A DNA stretch of 64,000 nt from Bog-473 sp963836605 (GCA_963836605.1 CAWIKB010000008.1:385124-449123); one strand, 5' to 3'. Shown: positions 16,732-25,810, counted from the stretch's first letter. The notes: generated from the sequence alone by a model not told the origin. Program-made: numbers and translations.

Positions 16732-17513
16732 TGGCCCACGACACGAATGACCTCCTGGCCACCTATGCGCTGGACGCCGTGGACCGAGAAGACCAAGAAC
16801 GCATTGAGCGGCACGTCGTCGAGTGTCCTCGCTGTCAGTCCGAGCTCGATGCCTACCGTGAAGTTGCCGCGTCCATCGGCAACTCAGTTGCGCAAGTACC
16901 CACCGACCTCTGGAACGCCATCTCGTCCCAACTGCAAGACCGCCGGGGTGGTGCTATCCCCCCGACGCCGACGCTCTTGCGTCAAGGATTCGAGCACGGA
17001 CAAACCAGCGGAGCCGCCCTTGCACCTACTCGAGTGCCATCGTCGCGCTGGCGCAAGTCCGCCTACAGCGCTCTCGCCATTGCCGCGGCCTCCATCATTG
17101 CGGTGTTGGGGTTGAGCCTGTCGAATGCGAATACACAGAATGCACAACTTCGTGGGGCCGCTGGAGAATCCGCTCACACCGACGTGGTCACCGCCCTCGA
17201 AACACCGGGTCACAAGCTGGTCAACTTGACAAGCAAAAGTAGTGAAGGATCCGCCCAATTCGTACTGCTACCCGACGGACGAGGGTACCTCGTCAAGTCC
17301 ACTCTGCCGTCTCTGTCCGCAAATATGACCTATCAGCTCTGGGGAGTGGTTGACGGACAACCAATCTCGCTCGGCCTGTTGGGGCAGTCCCCACATCAGG
17401 TCACATTCACGCTGGCCGGAGCGCCCGGACCCTCAGAGCTGGGCATCAACGTTGAACCCGCGGGTGGTGCTGTCGTTCCCTCCGCCCCGATGCGGGTGGA
17501 GGGCGTTACGTAA
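16731..17513 (+). CDS. Anti-sigma factor, RskA-like, zinc-binding
   Basis: A 260-residue single-pass membrane protein. The N-terminal anti-sigma domain carries the zinc signature H-V-V-E-C-P-R-C near residue 28, which clamps the sigma factor. A hydrophobic segment near 110-127 spans the membrane. The outer C-terminal RskA-type domain (about 165-260) has Y-Q-L-W-G-V-V-D-G-Q-P and F-T-L-A-G-A-P-G-P. The GTG start shares a base with the upstream sigma stop, so the two are coupled. It may also control the second sigma copy downstream, which has no anti-sigma of its own. Confidence 0.88.
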   Translation: MAHDTNDLLATYALDAVDREDQERIERHVVECPRCQSELDAYREVAASIGNSVAQVPTDLWNAISSQLQDRRGGAIPPTPTLLRQGFEHGQTSGAALAPTRVPSSRWRKSAYSALAIAAASIIAVLGLSLSNANTQNAQLRGAAGESAHTDVVTALETPGHKLVNLTSKSSEGSAQFVLLPDGRGYLVKSTLPSLSANMTYQLWGVVDGQPISLGLLGQSPHQVTFTLAGAPGPSELGINVEPAGGAVVPSAPMRVEGVT

Positions 17514-17620
17514 GACGGGGTTGGGTCCACGTCAGATGGAGACCAAGATCAATTCTCGCCATTATTCCCCCAACTTCAGTCAGCCCTGGGACATCCAACC
17601 CTGAGCCGACTCCGAATAGA

Positions 17621-17634
17621 GGTTGCGTGCAACC
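17621..17634 (+). promoter_or_regulatory. Hairpin around the start codon of the second sigma gene
   Basis: GGTTGC (17621-17626) and GCAACC (17629-17634) are perfect inverted copies, and the GTG start at 17627-17629 lies at the loop. In mRNA this could mask the start codon and the AGAGG ribosome site beside it. The stem is short, so the effect is uncertain. Confidence 0.35.
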
Positions 17635-18202
17635 GCTATGCGAAGTGAATGACGCTGAGCTCGTCACCTCAATCGACCGATCCAGCGAAGATGTGCTGGC
17701 CGAAATGTACCGGCGATACGAACGAGTCGTCTATGCCCTTGCTCGTCGAGTCATCAACAACGCGACTGAGGCCGAAGATGTCACCCAGGAGGTCTTCTTG
17801 CGCCTCTGGATTCATCAAGGCCGATTCGATCCCACCAGAGGTTCACTGCGGTCCTTCCTTCTCGCCCAATCGCACGGCCGCGCTGTCGAGGCGATCAAGT
17901 CGCTCACGGCGAGGCGGCTTCGTGAGATGAGAAATGCTCAAGGTGCGCCTTCCGAGTGCGACATAGATCTCGATTTGTGGAATCTGCACGTCTCGAAGGT
18001 CCTTGCCCAGGCGCTCGGCGAGCTTCCCGACGAGGAGCGGCGCCCCATTGAGCTGGCCTTCTTTGAGGAGCACACCTACGTCGAAGTGGCACACATTCTC
18101 GACCAACCCGAAGGGACCGTGAAGAGTCGCATACGAAACGGCATGCGGCGTATGCGGGCAATCCTCGGGGAGGCTGGTATCGAGGGCGACTACACGACCT
18201 GA
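17627..18202 (+). CDS. ECF sigma factor, second paralogous copy
   Basis: 191 residues, the same length as the sigma factor 1.5 kb upstream and clearly its paralogue. The N-terminus (C-E-V-N-D-A-E-L-V-T-S-I against C-D-V-S-D-A-Q-L-V-T-S-I) and the region-4 end (P-E-G-T-V-K-S-R-I-R-N-G-M-R-R-M-R) are nearly identical. Region 2 is conserved, while the linker between regions differs. It starts with GTG and lies after the shared anti-sigma gene, with no anti-sigma gene following. It probably arose by tandem duplication and may recognise similar promoters. Confidence 0.88.
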   Translation: MQPLCEVNDAELVTSIDRSSEDVLAEMYRRYERVVYALARRVINNATEAEDVTQEVFLRLWIHQGRFDPTRGSLRSFLLAQSHGRAVEAIKSLTARRLREMRNAQGAPSECDIDLDLWNLHVSKVLAQALGELPDEERRPIELAFFEEHTYVEVAHILDQPEGTVKSRIRNGMRRMRAILGEAGIEGDYTT

Positions 18203-18335
18203 TCTAACGCCTATACATACAGCGCGGTCAGCACCCACAGCTCGCCCCGGCGAACTTGTGACGGATTTCGCATCTAAGCTCCCCCTGAACCGCTCGGCGT
18301 GATCCCAACTAATGCTGTGAGGCCTGCCTCACGAC

Positions 18336-19238
18336 TCAGGCGGATTTCAGCACACTTCGTAGACCTGCCTCCAAGTCGGGCTGGGAGAAGGCGAACCCGC
18401 TCGATTCGAGGACTGCGGGCCGCACCCGGGCGCTGGAATAGAGCAGGGCGTCGGCGAGCTCGGACCCCATCAGCAGCCTCGGGGCGAACCTGGGTACAGG
18501 TAACCGGGCCGGTCGGGAGAGCACTGCGCTGAGGACCCGGGTGAACTCGCGGTTGGTAACAGGGTTCGGCGCAGTCAAATTCACGGGCCCGCGCACATCG
18601 CTCTCCAGCAGCCACTCAATCGCCCGGATCTCGTCGTCGAGGGTGATCCAACTCCACCACTGGTCTCCGGACCCGAACCTCCCGCCCAGGCCGAGCTTGA
18701 ACAGCGGCAGCAGCTTGGCGAGCGCACCGCCCTCCCTACTCAGGACAAGGCCGCTACGAGCACAGACCACCCTGATGCCGGCCTCAGCGGCGAGGGCAGT
18801 TTCGGCCTCCCAGCGCAGGCAAAGCGACGCGAGGAAGTCGTCGCCTGGTGAACTCTGCTCCGTGAGGATCTCCTCGCCACGATCACCGTAAAACCCGATG
18901 GCCGATGCGCTCACGAGCACCCGAGGCCGGCGCTCCAGACCAGCCAGCGCACCCGCGAGCAGCGCAGTGGAGCGGGTACGGCTCTCGACGAGAACCCGCT
19001 TGCGGGCCTCGCTCCAGCGGCTATCGCCGATACCTGCACCGGTTAGATGGACCACCGCGTCAACACCTTCGAGGCCAGCGGCATCGATCGTGCCGGCCTC
19101 GAGATCCCAGCCAAGGGCGAACTCACCACGTCGAACCGGGCGGCGCACGACCCTGACAACCTGGTGGCCGGACCCGGCGAGTTGGGAACAGAGGATTTGG
19201 CCGATCAGTCCGCTCGTCCCGGTGACCACGACTCGCAT
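18336..19238 (-). CDS. TIGR01777-family epimerase-like protein (SDR superfamily)
   Basis: A 300-residue extended-SDR protein. The Rossmann motif G-T-S-G-L-I-G lies at residues 7-13 (TGxxGxxG type). Family markers follow: V-V-H-L-T-G-A-G-I near 62, S-R-T-R-S-T near 87, S-A-S-A-I-G-F-Y-G near 111, E-Q-S-S-P-G-D-D-F-L near 126 and W-I-T-L-D-D near 196. It ends with the DUF1731-like tail. Members include the cell-division-associated SulA-like proteins of this family; the substrate is unknown. It stands alone, convergent with the second sigma gene. Confidence 0.88.
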   Translation of the reverse strand: MRVVVTGTSGLIGQILCSQLAGSGHQVVRVVRRPVRRGEFALGWDLEAGTIDAAGLEGVDAVVHLTGAGIGDSRWSEARKRVLVESRTRSTALLAGALAGLERRPRVLVSASAIGFYGDRGEEILTEQSSPGDDFLASLCLRWEAETALAAEAGIRVVCARSGLVLSREGGALAKLLPLFKLGLGGRFGSGDQWWSWITLDDEIRAIEWLLESDVRGPVNLTAPNPVTNREFTRVLSAVLSRPARLPVPRFAPRLLMGSELADALLYSSARVRPAVLESSGFAFSQPDLEAGLRSVLKSA

Positions 19239-19853
19239 AGACGCCGCAGCATAGGTGTCCCTTGCCGCGACCTGCTTATCCCCCGCCTGGCTATAGGGGG
19301 CGGCCTTGTTAAGCCGAAACGATGAGCAATAGGTCAGCGGCGTGGTGCTCGGCCTCTGTTGGTGGAACGAGCGGAGTAAAGACTATGTCGCCCATCGGTT
19401 CCGTCATGAAGTAGAATTTTAGAAAGTTTGGCCTGATTGCCTGATGACTTCCGTTAGAAAACTCAGTCGTGACTCGGATTAGGAGTCGTTCTCCATTTGA
19501 ACACTGGCAAACTCCGCACATTTCACCCACGCGTCAAACTGAGCAGCTTGCGCTTTTCAAGCGTCGCGTCTTGTGGCGAACAAGTTGTATGCGAAGGCAA
19601 TAGCAGCGGCCATGAACGCGTGCAGTGTGCCGATCGCCCCAACCCATTCGGCAAGGTTGCCGGATTCGATGGCCAGCATTCCCTCACGATAGGCGTCAGG
19701 AATAGCGGTCCGCAGTAAACCCGTCGTCGGTCGGGGGCGTCAGAACCCTCATGAATGCCCAGCCCCAGGCGTGTGTCGTTCTGAGCGATCAACTATCGCA
19801 GGCACAGGAGAAAGCTCCCCAGTTCAACGCCTCGTTTGTAGGAATATGGGACC
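19239..19853. other. Intergenic region with one doubtful small ORF
   Basis: About 615 bases, lower in GC than its neighbours in the first half. A minus-strand frame at 19309-19530 (73 residues, with a hydrophobic end) has no recognisable domain. I cannot tell whether it is expressed. The rest shows no gene. The promoter of the sulfatase gene must lie near the right edge. Confidence 0.35.
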
Positions 19854-21302
19854 ATGAGGTTTCTTTATCTGGACATCGACACCCTTCGTTCCGACCACCT
19901 CGGCTGCTACGGCTACCACCGCAACACGACCCCCAACATCGACGCCCTGGCGGCCGACGGCATCCGCTTCGAGAATGTCTATGCCTCCGATGTCCCGTGC
20001 CTGCCGAGCCGGACGGCTCTCATCACTGGTGCCTTCGGCATCCGAAACGGGGTGGTGAACCACGACGGTACTGCGGCTGACCTGCGCTCCATGGGGGCGA
20101 AACGCTTCTTCATCAGTCAGTGGTTCTTGAACTCGTGGGCCTCCGTCTTCTATTTCAACGGCTGGCACACGGCATCGCTGTCGAGCTTCCCGTTCCGCCA
20201 CTCCGCTACGTGGTGGAACAGCGGGTTTATGGAAGCCATGAACCTCATGCGCGGCCTCGGTGGGGAGCGGGCCGACGAGGTGCTTCCCGGTGCCCTCGAC
20301 TGGCTCGATCGCCGTGGTCGCGCCGACCAGTGGTTCCTCCACGTGCACCTGTGGGATCCCCATACTCCGTACAACACTCCGGAAGAGTACGGGAACCCGT
20401 TTGCGTCGGACCCCGTACCGGACTGGCATAGCGAGGAGATACGGGCGTACAACTGGGGGTTTTCGGGCCCGCATTCAGCGCAGGAGCCGTGGGGTTTCCG
20501 GCCCGACGAGTGGGGCGATCCCCCTCCACGTCAACCATGGGATGCGAGCTCGCCCGAGGCGGTCAAAGGGATTTTCGACGCTTACGACGTTGGTGTGCGC
20601 TACGCGGACGATGCTTTGGGCTCGCTGCTCAACAAACTCGATGATCTCGGGGTGTTGGATGAAACCGCCATTCTGGTCAGCAGCGACCACGGGGAAGCCT
20701 TCGGGGAGCTCGGCGTCTACGCCGACCACCAGGCGGCCGACGAGGCGACCTGCCATATCCCCGCCGTGCTGCGCTGGCCCGGCACGGCGGCTCAGGTCCA
20801 CGCCGGGTTGCAGTACCACCTCGACGTTGCGGCGACGACCCTACAACTGGCCGACCTAACTGTTCCGAACAGTTGGGACGGCGCACCAATTCAAGTCGGC
20901 TCCGTGGGCCGAGACGCCCTGTTTCTCACCCAGGGGGCATGGGCTTGCCAACGCGCGGTCCGATGGGGAGATCACCTTTACTTGCGCACCTGGCACGACG
21001 GGTATCACGGACATTGGCAGGATGAGATGCTCTTTGATATCCGCCGCGACCCGCACGAGACTGCGGATCTGGCCCCCTCGCAGCCAGGGCTCGTCAAAGA
21101 CGCGGCGTTCAGGCTCGGCCAGTGGACCACGATGCAACTGGAGCGCAGTGTTGTGCCCGAGGACCCGTTGGACATCGTGCGGAGAGAGGGTGGCCCCTGC
21201 CACGTTCGGCGGCACCTGCCTGCCTACCTCGGCCGCCTCCGGGCGACCGGTCGTGGCCATTGGGCCGACGTACTCTCCGAACGTCACCCGGACGACGTGT
21301 GA
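19854..21302 (+). CDS. Sulfatase (alkaline-phosphatase superfamily)
   Basis: A 482-residue type-I sulfatase. The metal-binding start is L-Y-L-D-I-D-T-L-R-S-D-H with C-Y-G-Y-H after it. The active-site signature C-L-P-S-R at residues 49-53 is the C-x-P-S-R form whose Cys is converted to formylglycine. Further metal and substrate residues lie in L-H-V-H-L-W-D-P-H near 163 and S-S-D-H-G-E near 280. No signal peptide is seen, so the enzyme appears cytoplasmic. The substrate is unknown, and no formylglycine-generating enzyme gene is in the window. Confidence 0.9.
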   Translation: MRFLYLDIDTLRSDHLGCYGYHRNTTPNIDALAADGIRFENVYASDVPCLPSRTALITGAFGIRNGVVNHDGTAADLRSMGAKRFFISQWFLNSWASVFYFNGWHTASLSSFPFRHSATWWNSGFMEAMNLMRGLGGERADEVLPGALDWLDRRGRADQWFLHVHLWDPHTPYNTPEEYGNPFASDPVPDWHSEEIRAYNWGFSGPHSAQEPWGFRPDEWGDPPPRQPWDASSPEAVKGIFDAYDVGVRYADDALGSLLNKLDDLGVLDETAILVSSDHGEAFGELGVYADHQAADEATCHIPAVLRWPGTAAQVHAGLQYHLDVAATTLQLADLTVPNSWDGAPIQVGSVGRDALFLTQGAWACQRAVRWGDHLYLRTWHDGYHGHWQDEMLFDIRRDPHETADLAPSQPGLVKDAAFRLGQWTTMQLERSVVPEDPLDIVRREGGPCHVRRHLPAYLGRLRATGRGHWADVLSERHPDDV

Positions 21303-21383
21303 CGGGCTGTTCTCCAGCGCAAGCCGACGCCTGGAGCCACTCGAGGCCTGCAGCGGACACGCCCGCGACCCACTGTCTGGGCG

Positions 21384-21456
21384 TGACTTCACGTGACCTT
21401 ATTGAGAGGGAAGGGGAGGGATCGTAAGGGAGCCTGAGGATCACAACGCCGCTACG
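21384..21456 (+). repeat. Dispersed repeat B, copy 1
   Basis: About 73 bp that align by eye with 49732-49806. Both have CACGTGACCTTAT-type and GAGGGAAG blocks, then GGAGGGATCGT, CCTGAGG and AACGCCGCTAC in the same order and nearly the same spacing. Copies are roughly four-fifths identical. Function unknown. Confidence 0.6.
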
Positions 21457-21462
21457 CCCTCT

Positions 21463-21504
21463 TTTCAGTGCTCGTGTTTCAGTGCTCGTGTTTCAGTGCT
21501 CGTG
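21463..21504 (+). repeat. Three tandem copies of a 14-bp unit
   Basis: The unit TTTCAGTGCTCGTG occurs three times without spacer or mismatch (21463-21476, 21477-21490, 21491-21504). Slippage or a local duplication is likely. No link to a gene is evident. Confidence 0.9.
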
Positions 21505-21818
21505 CCGACCGTCAGCGGCCCCAGATCGTGCGTTGGTGCCGCTGGTGGCGATGCCCGACACAGCGATAGTAGACAAATTCATTCGGGCAAGTCTCGGGGG
21601 GCGTCAGATCGATTGCGGGTTCTACCGCCCAGAGGTACTCCGGCATCGGCGCTTCCGTCCGTTGCTCTCCTTGTCCACCGTCATGAGTGCCATGATGGCT
21701 CCTCCCTATTCAGTGTGTCCATCTTTGCCGGGTGCGCGCCAAGGGGCGTGATCGTTGTGCAGGTGGAACGAGTGGCGTTCGGGCGTGTCTTTACGTGTCC
21801 TTATCGTGGGGAAGCCGA

Positions 21819-21932
21819 GGGATCGAGTCCTTTCACCTCCACGGTGTTGTCGGAATGACAACGTGTTCCCAGTTCACAGGGCGTATTTCATTGGCTTTTC
21901 CCAACGGAGGAAAACGCTGATGTTCGAACCCC
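21819..21932 (+). repeat. Dispersed structured element C, copy 1
   Basis: 114 bp sharing with the copy at 26094-26211 an identical central block of about 29 bases that contains GTTGTC-n5-GACAAC, a perfect hairpin. The right end is GATGTTCGAACCCC as in the other copies. The left end differs (GGATCGAGTCC instead of GGGGTTCGAACAT), so the terminal inverted repeat is incomplete here. A B-type start (21784-21818) is fused just upstream. Confidence 0.65.
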
Positions 21933-22101
21933 TGCGCGCCGGCCGGCACTCGGAAACTCACGCCGTTTGCGCCAGCAAGCAGACGTAGGCCTTGTCGCCA
22001 GAAAGTGCCCCTCCGAACCGGCGTTCTGGGGCAGTGTCAGCAGCGTACGGAAAGCCTAGGGCTACCCCGTTGTTGCCTGGCTATCAGCCAACGCCCAGCC
22101 G

Positions 22102-23556
22102 TTAGAACTGGACCTGTTTGGCGAAGGCGAGCACTTCTGCCTTGTCGGCCGGAAGGATGTATCCCGCCTTGATGTCCTCGTCCGTCGCCGTCGTGTATGC
22201 CTTCAGGTAAGACGCCTTGGTCCCATATAGGGATTTGAGTTGCGCTGTGCTGAAGGGACGAGTCGACCCGAACAGCGAGCAGAACCCGGCCGATCCGGGA
22301 GGTGTGGTGTTCGAATAGGCGGCAATCGGCACCCGTTCCCACGGACCCTGGATGCCACCAATCGCCGTTCCGCTGGTGGTGGTCTGCACCGTAGGCATGC
22401 CGTCAACGACCTGGACCTCCATACGAGGCGCCGGCGGCGGTGGCGAACCGGTAACCATCCAGGTATTGATGGCAGAGAGGGCGGCTTCAAAGATGAAATG
22501 ACTTGGAGCCTTGTCGACCGAGGTGCAGCCAAGAGATTTGAGCTCCTGAGGCGTGACGATGTAGGAGTCTGCGTGAGAGGCGCCCGCAACGTCCCAGAGC
22601 CTGATGAAGCGCGTGTCGGGCTGACGGGCCTGGTAGTACCCACCGAAAGTCTCATCTGTTTGGGTGATCATCATGAGCACCGGGACGCCGATGTCGGTGC
22701 GGATGTGCACGTCGCCACCGAAGCTGCCGCTCGGTGATGCACCGGGGATCCCCACTGCGCCCCCGGCCCTGCTGTGCACCAAGAAGCCGTCGAACACATG
22801 GTAGAGGGGCTGAATGGCGTCGATGTAGGTGGTCAGGTAGAGCGCCGACTGGGACTCACCCACTGCCAACAGCCGCTTGGGGTGCAGTGGGGCCAGGGGG
22901 TCCGCGTGGCCGCCGGCGAGCAGGGCGCGGGCGGCCTGGGTATAGATGTCGTAGGAGTACTGGTCTCCCGGATCCATCAGTGAGCCATAGCGCGCCGGAT
23001 CCTTTTGCCGCAGGTTGTCGATTCCCACCTGCTGCGCTGAGATGCCCACCCAGGCAAACCCCGCTCGTTCCAACTCTGGTGACAAGTACACCGAGTCGAC
23101 AGCGCCGTCCCCGCCTCCACTGACGTTTAGCCACTCCACGATAACTGTCCCGTTGAACCGCGACGGATCTGTCGGCATGTGCACCACGATCCGAGTGCGA
23201 TAATGCGCGCTGGTAGTGGGAGTGACCTTCCACGTTCCCGCGTTGTTCTCGGGTCCGGTCGCCTGATAGGAGTAGGCCGTCCCCGACGCGAAATACTCGC
23301 GCTGCTCATAACCGGCGGCCTTGAGGGAGGATCCCCAGGCTCCGGCGATTAGATACGCGGCGTCAGCGGGCTCGATGGGGCCGCTGAGCTGAGCTGGTTG
23401 TCCGCCATTGGGTGCGTCGCCTTGGGTCGAAGTGTCCGCAGAGGCTGGCGCCGACACGATCGAAACCTGACCGGCCAATCCCGCACCCGTTACTCCAAGT
23501 GTCATAGCCAACGCAGTTAGGGCGGCTCGGCATACCCCGCATAAAGAGTGCGTCAT
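22102..23556 (-). CDS. Exported alpha/beta hydrolase-domain protein (Abhydrolase_10-like)
   Basis: A 484-residue secreted hydrolase. A signal peptide occupies about residues 1-40 (C-R-A-A-L-T-A-L-A-M-T-L-G-V then A-S-A). The body has the fold's strand I-V-E-W-L-N-V-S-G-G, a nucleophile elbow G-E-S-Q-S near 240 and a late A-S-H-A-D-S region near 327 that may supply the catalytic His. Members of this family are uncharacterised esterase/lipase-like proteins. The start at 23556 was preferred because GGGGGG lies just upstream and it begins the signal peptide; an in-frame start at 23607 adds 17 residues. Stand-alone gene. Confidence 0.8.
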   Translation of the reverse strand: MTHSLCGVCRAALTALAMTLGVTGAGLAGQVSIVSAPASADTSTQGDAPNGGQPAQLSGPIEPADAAYLIAGAWGSSLKAAGYEQREYFASGTAYSYQATGPENNAGTWKVTPTTSAHYRTRIVVHMPTDPSRFNGTVIVEWLNVSGGGDGAVDSVYLSPELERAGFAWVGISAQQVGIDNLRQKDPARYGSLMDPGDQYSYDIYTQAARALLAGGHADPLAPLHPKRLLAVGESQSALYLTTYIDAIQPLYHVFDGFLVHSRAGGAVGIPGASPSGSFGGDVHIRTDIGVPVLMMITQTDETFGGYYQARQPDTRFIRLWDVAGASHADSYIVTPQELKSLGCTSVDKAPSHFIFEAALSAINTWMVTGSPPPPAPRMEVQVVDGMPTVQTTTSGTAIGGIQGPWERVPIAAYSNTTPPGSAGFCSLFGSTRPFSTAQLKSLYGTKASYLKAYTTATDEDIKAGYILPADKAEVLAFAKQVQF

Positions 23557-23815
23557 CCAATACCCCCCAATATCCCGTAGCCAGCCGCACGTCTCAGGAC
23601 GCGTCAACCGTACCTCGGTATGGAGCGAAGAGTTCCACCTTTGTAGTCAGGGCGAGACCGGGCCGTACTCGAGGCCACGCGGTCCGCTTGCCGACAGAGT
23701 CTTCACTCTGCGATTCTCTCCGGTTCGTCGGAACTGTCTCACCTACCCGGCAGCGAGGATCGATAGGGGGCACCCATGGGGAGTCGACCGTTGACTCTCC
23801 CTTACCATCGTTGGG

Positions 23816-24721
23816 CTACAGTCGGACACCCTCGTAGGTCGTGACGTCAGCGCCGGAGTCGTACGCCGTGTGCCAGACATCTGCCCACACCGGCAAAGGT
23901 TCTTGAGCTGGGTCATGTCGGGGCGTCTGGGCTTTGGTCTCGTGCCAGAGCATCGTTCGCAGGTCCTTACCCGGCACGTGGCTCAACATGGATCGATGGA
24001 TCAGAGGCCGTCGAAAGGCGAAGCGATCGCGCATCTCGGAGAGGTACAGGCCGCCCGGACCGACGACCTTGGTCGAGATGTGCCGGTCCTCAAGTGGCAC
24101 ATGCTCTTCGAATCCGGCGAGTACGAGCTTGTAGATGCCGGCCACGTGATCGAAGACCTTGGGGGCCTTGCGGATGCGGTACCAAGGGTCGGGCGTCACA
24201 TGGTGGTGGATGTGTAAGGCCGAACTGCGATGCTCGATCTCTTCGACGAAGTGCCAGAGCAGCATGCGGCCGACACGTTCGTCACTGCCCTCGAAGAGTT
24301 CGTGACGGTTGTCGAAGACCATCTTGAATAAGGGCGTGAAGGTGGCCTCGAGGTTGGCGATGTAGGCCAGGTGAAACTCCGTGCTCTCGTGCTCTAACAG
24401 CTCGTCATAGGTCGCATTGGTTGCCGCATAGGTCTCCTGGAGTCCCGGGTAGCGTTCGATCATCGCCTTGGCGTGGCTGCGATGCGCCCGGGCGTGCTGG
24501 GCCTCTTGGCGCACGAACAGGTCGGCCTCCTCGGCCATGTCGGCGTCGGTGAAGCGCGGCAGTGCCTCGCGGGTGGCCGAGACGATGTAGCGCTCGAAAG
24601 CGATGGCGAGGAAGGTGAACGTGTTGCCGAAGAGGCCGAAGCTCGGGTTGGCCGGCTGCCACTGGAAGGCCACGGTGTCGTCGATCGGGAAGCGGATGTT
24701 CCGGACCTTCAGCTCTGTCAT
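23816..24721 (-). CDS. PF10118 metal-dependent hydrolase-like (ferritin-like fold)
   Basis: A 301-residue protein of the family annotated as predicted metal-dependent hydrolase (PF10118). Glu/His helices typical of a ferritin-like diiron fold are present: F-V-R-Q-E-A-Q-H-A-R-A-H near 75, L-L-E-H-E-S-T-E-F-H near 107, and W-H-F-V-E-E-I-E-H-R-S near 155. The biochemical role is unproven. The start at 24721 (M-T-E-L-K-V) is set by the family N-terminus; the longer frame overlaps the divergent regulator. It is divergent from a TetR gene with a palindrome between, so it is likely that regulator's target. Confidence 0.8.
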   Translation of the reverse strand: MTELKVRNIRFPIDDTVAFQWQPANPSFGLFGNTFTFLAIAFERYIVSATREALPRFTDADMAEEADLFVRQEAQHARAHRSHAKAMIERYPGLQETYAATNATYDELLEHESTEFHLAYIANLEATFTPLFKMVFDNRHELFEGSDERVGRMLLWHFVEEIEHRSSALHIHHHVTPDPWYRIRKAPKVFDHVAGIYKLVLAGFEEHVPLEDRHISTKVVGPGGLYLSEMRDRFAFRRPLIHRSMLSHVPGKDLRTMLWHETKAQTPRHDPAQEPLPVWADVWHTAYDSGADVTTYEGVRL

Positions 24722-24730
24722 TCGGTCCAG

Positions 24731-24758
24731 CTTTACAATATTGTGCCAGAATGTAAAG
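24731..24758. promoter_or_regulatory. Putative TetR operator
   Basis: CTTTACA (24731-24737) and TGTAAAG (24752-24758) are perfect inverted copies 14 bases apart, in the 40-base gap between the divergent PF10118 and TetR genes. TetR regulators usually bind such sites and repress both directions. Confidence 0.6.
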
Positions 24759-24761
24759 GCG

Positions 24762-25346
24762 ATGGACCAGCCCGATCCCGCCACCACGAGCGAGCGCATC
24801 CTCGACGCCACCCTCGAGGAGCTGGCCCGATCCGGGGCGCGCCGGCTGTCCCTCTCGGACGTGGCGGCCACGGCCGGGGTCTCCCGACCCACCCTCTACC
24901 GCTGGTTCCCATCCAAAGAAGACCTTCTCGAGGCCTTCAGCCGCTACGAGCAGCAGCGCTACGACGCCGGGATCGCCCAGGCCGTCGCCGGGCTCGAAGG
25001 AGACGCTCGGCTCGAGGCGGTGCTGCGCTTCATCGTCGAATTCCAGCACACCTACTCTCTTCGGCGCATCGTCGATGTCGAGCCCGAGCATGTCGTCCAT
25101 CAGATGACCCGGGTCATGCCGATCATGCGTGACCGACTCCTCGTGCACTTCCCCGGCCCCGACGGTCGTGTCGTGGCCTCGGTCGTGACCCGGATTGCGC
25201 TCAGTCACGCGCTCATCCCCAACGACGACCCTGAACTTTTCTACGCCGAGCTGCGGCACGGTGCCGGCCTGAAGTCCACCCACACGAGTCCTCCCCGTCG
25301 CCGGCACCAGCCGGCGCGGCCGATCTCCCGAAAGAAGGTCCGATGA
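24762..25346 (+). CDS. TetR-family transcriptional regulator
   Basis: A 194-residue regulator. The DNA-binding domain covers about residues 10-55 (R-I-L-D-A-T-L-E-E-L, then S-D-V-A-A-T-A-G-V-S-R-P-T-L-Y-R-W-F). The C-terminal ligand domain is divergent and ends in a basic tail. The start at 24762 sits right after the palindromic site; longer upstream frames run into the divergent gene. Its stop overlaps the start of a membrane protein gene by 4 bases. It probably controls itself and the PF10118 gene. Confidence 0.88.
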   Translation: MDQPDPATTSERILDATLEELARSGARRLSLSDVAATAGVSRPTLYRWFPSKEDLLEAFSRYEQQRYDAGIAQAVAGLEGDARLEAVLRFIVEFQHTYSLRRIVDVEPEHVVHQMTRVMPIMRDRLLVHFPGPDGRVVASVVTRIALSHALIPNDDPELFYAELRHGAGLKSTHTSPPRRRHQPARPISRKKVR

Positions 25347-25810
25347 ACGCGACACGGCACGGCAGGCTGACCCAGACATTCCTGGTCGCGAACTCCCTGT
25401 TCTGGCTCCCCTGGGGGCTGCTCAACCTCATCAGACCCCAGTCGTGGTCCGGTGAGGTCATCCCCGGAATGGACGTGTACGACCTGTCGAGCCCCGTCGC
25501 CCGCACCGAGGTCCGAGCCATGTACGGCGGCCTCCAGATGGCGATCGGGACGGCCGCTCTCGTGGGCGCCACGCAAAAGAAGCACCGCGACTCGGCCCTC
25601 GGCTTCTTCGTCCTCGCGCTGAGCGGCCTTTCCCTCTGTCGACTCGGTGGAATGGTCGCAGAGGGAGACGATTCCTACTTGTCCTTCAGCACCAAGATCG
25701 CCCCCGGCAAGTACAACCAGGTCGGTCTGGCGATGTACGAGCTTCCCAACATGATCTTTGCCTGGATCCTGTTTCTGCTTCGCCCTCGATCAAAGAGGTT
25801 GCCCACGTAG
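25343..25810 (+). CDS. DUF4345-like small membrane protein
   Basis: A 155-residue protein with four hydrophobic segments (near residues 12, 65, 88 and 130). It resembles the DUF4345 group: L-N-L-I-R-P-Q-S-W early, R-A-M-Y-G-G-L-Q-M-A-I-G in the second helix and S-L-C-R-L-G-G-M in the third. Function unknown. Translation is coupled to the TetR gene (ATGA overlap). RBS-like GAAAGAAGG precedes the start. Confidence 0.7.
   Translation: MNATRHGRLTQTFLVANSLFWLPWGLLNLIRPQSWSGEVIPGMDVYDLSSPVARTEVRAMYGGLQMAIGTAALVGATQKKHRDSALGFFVLALSGLSLCRLGGMVAEGDDSYLSFSTKIAPGKYNQVGLAMYELPNMIFAWILFLLRPRSKRLPT

Larger units (their letters stand above)
21303..22101. other. 800-bp gene-free region filled with repeats
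   Basis: No credible gene between the sulfatase and the exported hydrolase. The stretch contains a B-type repeat (21384-21456), a 3 x 14-bp tandem repeat (21463-21504), a second B-type start (21784-21818) and a 114-bp C-type element (21819-21932). The small open frames in it overlap the repeats and are not supported. Confidence 0.6.

Noticed and set aside
19309..19530. A small minus-strand gene of 73 codons
   Set aside because: No known domain, odd composition and no ribosome site; mentioned only in the intergenic entry.
21463..21504. A CRISPR array
   Set aside because: The 14-bp units are directly adjacent with no spacers and no cas genes are in the window.
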